Positions 58,661 through 64,000 of a DNA stretch of 64,000 nt are shown piece after piece. Under the pieces are notes generated by a model. The model had not been told where the DNA came from. It searched no databases and worked only from the letters and a program-made list of their open reading frames with translations. The DNA is from Shinella granuli (GTDB lineage: Bacteria; Pseudomonadota; Alphaproteobacteria; Rhizobiales; Rhizobiaceae), in NCBI RefSeq assembly GCF_004341885.1, contig NZ_SLVX01000005.1, forward strand, positions 1-64,000, written 5' to 3'. Within the stretch, counting starts at the first letter, position 1. Every line of letters starts with the position of its first letter. The position numbers and the translations under genes were made by a program.

Positions 58661-59899
58661 TCAAAGGCCGCTGTTGTCCGCCGCCGACTTCAGCGCGTCC
58701 TCCGGCGTTGCCTGGTCGAGCAGGGCCTCCTGAATGGCCTGCTGGAGGGCGGTGGAGAGCTCCTGGTATTTCGGCGTGGTCGGCCGCGGATACATGGCGG
58801 CGAGGCCGAGCTTTGCGGCGGCGATCAGCTCTTCCTGGCCGGCGGTGACGGCGGCATCCTCGTAGGACGACGCCCAGATCGGCAGGCTGAGCTTGGCATA
58901 GGCGTTCTGCGTCTCCTGCGAGGTCATGTGCACGATATACTTCCAGGCCTCGTCCGGGCTCTTGCTGGTCGTGGTGATGCCGAGGCCCATCGAGCCGTTG
59001 ACCGCCGAGACCTCGCTCTTGCCTTCGACGCCCGGCGCGGGCACGACGCCGACCTTGCCGGCGACCTTGCTGTCCGCTTCGCTATTGGCCATGTTGTACA
59101 TATAGGTCCAGTTGAGCGCGAAGGCCGCCTCGCCGTTCTGGAAGACGTTGCGCACGTCCTCTTCGAGGAACTCCTTGGAGTTCGGGTTGGTGAGGCCGGA
59201 CTTGTAGCTGTCGACCATGTATGTCAGCGCATCGAGACCGCCGCCCTCGGCAAAGGCCGGCTTGCCGTCCTTCAGGAATTCGCCGCCATAGGCGCTGACG
59301 AGCGTGGTGTAGTCGCAGATCGCCGCCTCGGCCTGCGACCAGCTCCAGGCGATCGGCGTGGCCAGCAGGCCCTTGTCCTTGATGATCTTCGCCTGCTCGT
59401 TCAGCTCGGCCCAGGTCTTGGGCGGCGCCGAGATGCCGGCTTTTTCGAGGATTTCCTTGTTGTAGAACAGGTATTTGGTGTCGAGGATCCACGGCATGCC
59501 GTAGGACTTGCCGTCATAGTCGACGGTCGTCCAGGCGCCCGGCAGCACGCCCTTCTTCATCTCGTCGGTGATGCGGGACGAGACGTCGACCAAAACGTTG
59601 TTCGCCGCATATTCGGCGGGCCAGATCACGTCGAAGAGCACGACGTCATAACCGCTGCCGGAGCCCTGGGCGAGCACGGTCTTGTCGTGCAGGCCCTCGT
59701 AGGGAACGAATTCCAGGTTCACCTTGATGTCGGGGTTCGCCTTGGTGAAGGCGTCCGTCATGGCGCGCACATCCGCCTCGCTATAGGCGGCCTGCGCCAT
59801 GAAGAGTGCGTTGAGCGTCGTCTCCGCGAAGGCATGCGGGGCGGAAACGCCGGCAACCAGCGCCGCGCCGAGCAAGGTCTTCTTTATCGATTTCAACAT
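58661..59899 (-). CDS. Extracellular sugar-binding protein (family 1)
   Basis: 412 residues with a signal peptide (residues 1-25, ending HAFA before Glu). Landmarks are FTKANPDIKVNLEFVPYEGLHDKTVLAQGSGSGYDVVLFDVIWPAEYA near 52-98, VDYDGKSYGMPWILDTKYLFYNKEIL near 126-151 and a VNGSMGLGITTTSKSPDEAWKYIVHM stretch near 296-321. This is the CUT1 sugar-binding type. It is the first gene of the importer operon; the ROK regulator is divergent, with a strong palindrome in the gap. Confidence 0.88.
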   Translation of the reverse strand: MLKSIKKTLLGAALVAGVSAPHAFAETTLNALFMAQAAYSEADVRAMTDAFTKANPDIKVNLEFVPYEGLHDKTVLAQGSGSGYDVVLFDVIWPAEYAANNVLVDVSSRITDEMKKGVLPGAWTTVDYDGKSYGMPWILDTKYLFYNKEILEKAGISAPPKTWAELNEQAKIIKDKGLLATPIAWSWSQAEAAICDYTTLVSAYGGEFLKDGKPAFAEGGGLDALTYMVDSYKSGLTNPNSKEFLEEDVRNVFQNGEAAFALNWTYMYNMANSEADSKVAGKVGVVPAPGVEGKSEVSAVNGSMGLGITTTSKSPDEAWKYIVHMTSQETQNAYAKLSLPIWASSYEDAAVTAGQEELIAAAKLGLAAMYPRPTTPKYQELSTALQQAIQEALLDQATPEDALKSAADNSGL

Positions 59900-60025
59900 G
59901 ATTGCGTCCTCCTGTTTGGTTCATGCATCCGAAAGCGCCCTGCAGGCACCCCGGTCGTTGCGGGTTCATCGTCGGATCATGGCGGGAGACCCGCCGCCGT
60001 TCCCCGGAGCTCTTCGGCTCCTTAT

Positions 60026-60048
60026 TAAGTCAAACTTCTTGACTTAAA
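60026..60048. promoter_or_regulatory. Palindromic operator for the ROK regulator (candidate)
   Basis: TTAAGTCAA (60026-60034) and TTGACTTAA (60040-60048) are perfect nine-base arms around ACTTC in the divergent gap between the sugar-binding-protein gene and the ROK gene. The arms carry a TTGAC sequence, so the site could also cover a -35 element. It is the most likely binding site for the ROK repressor. Confidence 0.6.
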
Positions 60049-60087
60049 TGTTCTGTATTATTCAAATGGTGTCAAGAGGGGATGTCG

Positions 60088-61293
60088 ATGAACGAACTGC
60101 GGACGATCCGCGCCAAGAGCGGGACCAACCAGGAAGGCACCAGCGCCCATAACCGGCGCGTCATCATCGAGGCCATCCGGCTGAACGGACCGCTGTCGCG
60201 CGCCGATCTCGCCCGCGCCACGCGGCTGACCAAGCAGACCATTTCCAATCTCGTCGAAGGCCTCGAAGCGGATGGCCTCGTCGCCTCGGAGGAGGTGGTG
60301 CGCGGCGGCCGGGGCCAGCCCTCGACCCCCTACCGGCTCGTGCCGGAGGGCGCCTTCGCGCTCGGCGTGCAGATCGATCGGCACCTGACGCGTCTCGTCG
60401 CCGTCGACCTGATGGGACAGGAGGTCGCCCGGGCGGTGGCCAACCTTCCGCCGGGCGGGCCGGTCGAGGGCTGCAAGCTGATCCTTCGCCTCATCGAGAC
60501 GATGCGCGCCGACCTCACGCGGCGCATTCCCGAATCGGCGCACCGGCTGGCCGGGCTGGGCCTTGCCATGCCGGGGCCTTTCGGCCTTGCGCCCTCCGAC
60601 GACGAGACCTGGATGATGGCCGAGTGGCAAGCCTTTCCGCTCGTCGAAACGCTGGCGGCCGGCACGGGGCTGGCCACCAGCCTGCAGAACGACGCGACCG
60701 CCTGCGCGGCGGCGGAGCGCATGAACGGCTCGGCCGACGGCCTCGACCACGCCGTCTGCATCTATTTCGGCTACGGCATCGGCGCCGGCCTCATCCTCGG
60801 CGGGGAACTCTATACGGGCAGCAACCGCAATGCCGGGGAGATCGGCATGGTGCTGTTCTCGCGCGGCGGCGCCCCGTCGCCGCTGGAGCATCGTTCGTCG
60901 CTCGCCTCGCTGTTCCAGCATCTCGGCCTCGATTCGGCGACCACGGAGGCCTATGCGGAGGTCGAGCGGCGGACGCTCGCGGACGACCCGCGCATCCTCG
61001 ACTGGCTGGCGGGCGCGGCGGCCGACATGCGGCAGGCCGTGCACATGGTCGAGACCATCTTCGACCCGCAGACCGTCATCCTCTCCGGCAGCGCGCCGGA
61101 GCCGCTGGCAAAGCGGCTGTTCGACGCGATGTTCCCGCTCATCCCCTCCAATGCCGACCGGCCTGGCCGCACGTTGCCGCGCCTGCAACTCGGCATGATC
61201 GGCCCCTGGGCCGTCGCGCTGGGGGCGGCGGCCGAGCCGATCCGCCGCGCCTTCGACCCGCGCTTTTCCGCGATCCTAAAAACGGCGTCCTGA
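60088..61293 (+). CDS. ROK-family transcriptional repressor
   Basis: 401 residues. The N-terminal 80 form a MarR-like winged helix (HNRRVIIEAIRLNGPLSRADLARATRLTKQTISNLVEGLEADGLV). The rest is a ROK sugar-kinase fold with IYFGYGIGAGLILGGELYTGSNRNAGEIGM near 228-257. The usual Cys-rich zinc motif of NagC/Mlc-like and ROK kinases is absent after it (SRGGAPSPLEHRSSL). GAGGGG lies six bases before the ATG at 60088, so I prefer it to 60082. It likely senses the sugar or sugar phosphate handled by the divergent operon. Confidence 0.87.
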   Translation: MNELRTIRAKSGTNQEGTSAHNRRVIIEAIRLNGPLSRADLARATRLTKQTISNLVEGLEADGLVASEEVVRGGRGQPSTPYRLVPEGAFALGVQIDRHLTRLVAVDLMGQEVARAVANLPPGGPVEGCKLILRLIETMRADLTRRIPESAHRLAGLGLAMPGPFGLAPSDDETWMMAEWQAFPLVETLAAGTGLATSLQNDATACAAAERMNGSADGLDHAVCIYFGYGIGAGLILGGELYTGSNRNAGEIGMVLFSRGGAPSPLEHRSSLASLFQHLGLDSATTEAYAEVERRTLADDPRILDWLAGAAADMRQAVHMVETIFDPQTVILSGSAPEPLAKRLFDAMFPLIPSNADRPGRTLPRLQLGMIGPWAVALGAAAEPIRRAFDPRFSAILKTAS

Positions 61294-61536
61294 AGATTGC
61301 CTGTTTCGCAGGCAGCTTTCGCCCGCGCCGCGGCCAAAACGGCTGCATCTGCAGTTTATTTGCACGAGCGTACCGGAATCGCCGAATCAGACCTTCCCTG
61401 TGTTCCGGCAAAACCCTACTGGGATATCACTCGCGCAACCCGCGAGCTTCCCCGCGTCATTGGGAGCCAACCGTGGCGCTCGCTGCCCCGCTTCGTGCGG
61501 GGCCTCTTTTTTTCAGCCGCCGAAAAATCCGCCCGC
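61294..61536 (+). ncRNA. Gap with possible small RNA ending in a strong terminator
   Basis: 243 bases between the ROK gene and the convergent SDR gene. It ends in a strong hairpin at 61485-61503 with a T-run. The 150 bases before the hairpin contain several short pairings, including GCGCAACCCGCGAGC, and a pyrimidine-rich CCTTCCCTG tract, features found in rhizobial trans-acting small RNAs. No clear -35/-10 pair is visible. It may equally be the 3' UTR of the ROK transcript. Confidence 0.25.
61485..61513 (+). terminator. Rho-independent terminator
   Basis: GCCCCGC (61485-61491) pairs with GCGGGGC (61497-61503) around a TTCGT loop and is followed by CTCTTTTTTT. It acts on plus-strand transcription, 190 bases after the ROK stop. 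Confidence 0.85.
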
Positions 61537-62313
61537 TCAGGGGTGATGCAGCACGCTCATCCCGCCATCCACCGTCAGGCAGGTGGCGTTCATGAAGGGG
61601 CATTCGTCCGAGATCATGAAGAGCGCGGCCTTGGCGATCTCCTCCGGCGAGGCGATGCGCCCGCCGGGATGCAGCGTCATCGTCTGCGCTTCGGCGGCGA
61701 CGGGATCGGGAAAGCTGTTCCAGTATTCCACGGCCTTCTGCGTGCGCACATAGCCGGGCGCCAGCGCATTCACGCGAACGCCCTGTCCGGCATATTCAAG
61801 GCCAAGGGCCTTGGTCATGCCGATCAATGCGTGTTTCGCCACCGGATAGGGGAAGGTGTGCGGGATGATGGTGAAGGCATGGGTCGAGGCGATGTTGAGG
61901 ATGACGCCGCCGCCATCCTCGATCATGCCCGGCAGCACGGCCCTGCTGCAGTTCCACGCGCCCTTGAGGTTGATGTCGAAGCAGCGCTGCCAGTCGGCAT
62001 CCGAAAGCGCCAGCGGCTCGAAGAAGACGTTGACGCCGGCATTGTTGACGAGCGCGTTCGGCCGGCCGATCTCGCCCGCTGCTGCAGCCACCGCCCGCGC
62101 GATGGCGTCGGCATCGGTGATATCGGCCGCCGCATGGCCGATCCGGCCGCCGTCGGCACGAAGCCGCCCGGCTTCCGCAGCAAGCAGGTCGCCGTCGCGG
62201 TCGATGAGGAAGAGGCTCGCCCCTTCGGCAAGGAAGCATTCGGCCATGGCAAGGCCGATGCCCTGCGCCGCGCCGGTGACGACGATCCGTTTTCCGTCAA
62301 GACGTCCAGCCAT
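61537..62313 (-). CDS. SDR family dehydrogenase of the galactonate locus
   Basis: 258 residues, classical SDR. TGAAQGIG is near 14-21, NNAGVN near 89, the Ser in NIASTHA near 140 and YPVAKHA near 155; CLTVDGGMSVLHHP closes it. It lies just downstream of dgoD on the same strand, so the likely role is a sugar or aldonic-acid dehydrogenase, for example one making a lactone that leads to galactonate. The ATG at 62313 fits the coenzyme motif position better than 62331. Confidence 0.83.
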   Translation of the reverse strand: MAGRLDGKRIVVTGAAQGIGLAMAECFLAEGASLFLIDRDGDLLAAEAGRLRADGGRIGHAAADITDADAIARAVAAAAGEIGRPNALVNNAGVNVFFEPLALSDADWQRCFDINLKGAWNCSRAVLPGMIEDGGGVILNIASTHAFTIIPHTFPYPVAKHALIGMTKALGLEYAGQGVRVNALAPGYVRTQKAVEYWNSFPDPVAAEAQTMTLHPGGRIASPEEIAKAALFMISDECPFMNATCLTVDGGMSVLHHP

Positions 62314-62324
62314 CTGCGTTCTCC

Positions 62325-63473
62325 TCACCACTCGGCCACGCTGCCGTCTTCATGACGCCAGACGGGATTGCGCCAGCGATGGCCTTCCTTCGCCCGCTCG
62401 ATGACATAGGCCTCGTCCACCTCGATGCCGAGGCCCGGCCCCTGCGGGATCGACACGAAACCATCGGCGTAGTGGAACACCTCCTTGTTGGAGACGTAGT
62501 CGAGGATGTCGTTGCCCGTGTTGTAGTGGATGCCGAGGCTCTGTTCCTGGATGAAGGCATTGTAGGAGACGGCGTCCACCTGCAGGCAGGCGGCCAGCGC
62601 GATCGGACCCAGCGGGCAATGCGGCGCCAGCGCCACGTCATAGGCCTCCGCCATCGCCGCGATCTTGCGGCATTCCGTGATACCGCCGGCATGGGAAAGG
62701 TCCGGCTGGAGAATGTCGACATAGCCGTCCGACAGCACCGACTTGAAGTCCCAGCGCGAATAGAGCCGTTCCCCGAGCGCGATCGGCGTCGAGCAATGGT
62801 TGGCGATCTCCTTCAGCGCCTCACGGTTCTCCGACAGCACCGGCTCCTCGATGAACATCAGGTTGTAGGGCTGAAGTTCCCTGGCCAGTACCTTCGCCAT
62901 CGGCCGGTGCACGCGGCCGTGGAAATCGACGCCGATGCCGACATGCGGGCCGATCGCCTCGCGGATGACGGCGATGGTCTCCACCGCCTTCTCCACCTTG
63001 TCCCAACTGTCGACGATCTGCATCTCCTCGCAGCCGTTGAGCTTGATCGCCTTGAAGCCGCGGGAAACGACCTCGCGGGCATTGTTGGCGACGTCGGATG
63101 GCCGGTCGCCGCCGATCCAGGAATAGACCTTGATCCGGTCGCGCACCTGGCCGCCGAGCAGGGCATGGACGGGTTGGCCATAGGCCTTGCCCTTGATGTC
63201 CCACAGCGCCTGGTCGATGCCGGCGAGCGCCGACATGTGCACGGCGCCGCCGCGATAGAAGCCGGCGCGGTACATGACCTGCCAATGATCCTCGATGAGC
63301 AGCGGGTTCTTGCCGATGAGGTAATCGGAGAGTTCGTGCACGGCCGCTTCCACCGTCAGCGCGCGGCCTTCCACGACAGGCTCGCCCCAGCCGACGATGC
63401 CCTCGTCCGTCTCCACCTTCAGGAACAGCCAGCGCGGCGGCACGATATAGGTCGTAAGCTTCGTGATCTTCAT
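62325..63473 (-). CDS. dgoD: D-galactonate dehydratase
   Basis: 382 residues, the same length as E. coli DgoD as I remember it, and very close to it throughout the second half. Enolase/mandelate-racemase features are the metal-binding Asp in [16 protein letters not shown] near 183-198, Glu in [17 protein letters not shown] near 208-225 and Glu in [13 protein letters not shown] near 232-244, the acid-base His in [16 protein letters not shown] near 285, and the C-terminal [17 protein letters not shown]. It converts D-galactonate to 2-keto-3-deoxy-galactonate. It lies between the partial GntR gene and the SDR gene on the same strand. Confidence 0.94.
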   Translation of the reverse strand: MKITKLTTYIVPPRWLFLKVETDEGIVGWGEPVVEGRALTVEAAVHELSDYLIGKNPLLIEDHWQVMYRAGFYRGGAVHMSALAGIDQALWDIKGKAYGQPVHALLGGQVRDRIKVYSWIGGDRPSDVANNAREVVSRGFKAIKLNGCEEMQIVDSWDKVEKAVETIAVIREAIGPHVGIGVDFHGRVHRPMAKVLARELQPYNLMFIEEPVLSENREALKEIANHCSTPIALGERLYSRWDFKSVLSDGYVDILQPDLSHAGGITECRKIAAMAEAYDVALAPHCPLGPIALAACLQVDAVSYNAFIQEQSLGIHYNTGNDILDYVSNKEVFHYADGFVSIPQGPGLGIEVDEAYVIERAKEGHRWRNPVWRHEDGSVAEW

Positions 63474-63508
63474 GGACAGACTCGTCTGGGAACAGGAAAG
63501 GATATGGA

Positions 63509-64000
63509 TCAGGCGCCGGATGGCGCCGGATGGTTCTTGACGGCGATCGCGAGATCGCGCGCGGCCAGATCGAGCATCTGGAGCGAGCATTCGCGTGCCG
63601 CCGTCTTGTCGCGCAGGCGCAGCGCTTCCACGAGGCGCTTGTGGATCTCCACCGCCTCGTCGCAGGCCGCGGCCGCCTCGTTCGAGGCATGCAAGGAGAA
63701 TTCCAGCGCCGCCTGGATGATGCTGGCAAGCTGCATGAAGATCTGGTTGTGGCTGGCCTTCAGCAGCGCGGCATGGAAGGCGACGTCGGCCTGCGTGAAG
63801 GCTTCGAGATCGCCCGCCGCATCGCGCATGCGCTCCCAGGCCCGCTCGATTTCCGCGACGTCCTGCACGGTCGCGCGCTCGGCAGCGAATTCGGCGGCGA
63901 AGGGCTCGATGGCGCGGCGCGCATCGAGCACGCAGGTGAGCAGATCGAGCTCGAAGATGCGCGGGCCGATCCATTCCAGCACCTGCTGGTCGAGGATGTT
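63509..64000 (-). CDS. GntR/FCD regulator, C-terminal part (cut by window end)
   Basis: About 164 residues of the FCD domain are present: [52 protein letters not shown] and a helix [21 protein letters not shown], with the Asp and His that bind the metal in FCD domains (DVAFH, EIHKRL). The DNA-binding N-terminus lies beyond the window. Position 35 bases upstream of dgoD and the family suggest a DgoR-type galactonate-responsive repressor. Confidence 0.85.
   Translation of the reverse strand, partial: NILDQQVLEWIGPRIFELDLLTCVLDARRAIEPFAAEFAAERATVQDVAEIERAWERMRDAAGDLEAFTQADVAFHAALLKASHNQIFMQLASIIQAALEFSLHASNEAAAACDEAVEIHKRLVEALRLRDKTAARECSLQMLDLAARDLAIAVKNHPAPSGA

Noticed and set aside
1-64000. 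CRISPR arrays, tRNA or rRNA genes, integrases, transposases, plasmid origins
   Set aside because: Looked for regularly spaced repeats, cloverleaf-type GGTTCGAATCC sequences and recombinase motifs and saw none.

Overview
The window is high-GC, densely coded bacterial DNA of the alphaproteobacterial order Hyphomicrobiales (Rhizobiales), most like Rhizobiaceae such as Shinella, Ensifer or Agrobacterium. Evidence: an imuA-imuB-dnaE2 cassette behind an SOS box of the alphaproteobacterial form GTTC-N7-GTTC, sequences of the rhizobial iron-responsive form TGA-N9-TCA at two iron loci, many ABC importers with their own GntR, ROK, MocR or XRE regulators, and GC-rich intergenic mosaic repeats typical of the group. 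The genus is inference. I saw no rRNA, tRNA, CRISPR array, intact insertion sequence or prophage.

Layout, left to right. 0-5 kb: a RidA protein and an iron/siderophore-type ABC importer (binding protein, permease, ATPase) ending in an unrecognised gene with an internal duplication. 5-10.5 kb: a small HNH-like gene, then an XRE-type regulator divergent from an orphan peptide-binding protein and a CocE-type hydrolase, with 10-bp-phased direct repeats between them. 10.5-16 kb: the SOS mutasome (ImuA, ImuB, DnaE2). 16-20.7 kb: two small DUF883-like membrane proteins, a GlxA-type regulator, an EamA transporter and a MocR-type regulator. 20.7-29.7 kb: a polyamine-type ABC importer with a short-chain dehydrogenase and a GntR repressor; a near-identical operator-like sequence recurs upstream of the units. 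Beside it lie a hydroxylysine-kinase-like phosphotransferase, a class III aminotransferase/phospho-lyase and a RidA. 29.9-35.7 kb: a phospholipid-type operon resembling the uncharacterised E. coli ynbABCD genes, extended by an acyltransferase and a small membrane protein. 35.7-37 kb: rarA. 37-42 kb: a sulfonate-type importer with an FMN monooxygenase and flavin reductase. 42-45.3 kb: RidA, a D-threonine-aldolase-like PLP enzyme and two dehydrogenases. 45.4-53.8 kb: a second siderophore importer divergent from a FecI sigma factor, FecR and TonB-dependent receptor. 53.8-61.3 kb: a sugar ABC importer with a sugar kinase and SIS isomerase under a ROK regulator. 61.5-64 kb: a galactonate locus (SDR, DgoD, GntR cut by the window end).

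The logic is that of a soil or plant-associated heterotroph: each catabolic cassette pairs uptake, enzymes and a local regulator. The least explained parts are the ynb-like lipid operon, in which the CDP-alcohol phosphotransferase has Asn at two positions where the standard motif has Asp, and the duplicated unknown protein in the first iron operon.
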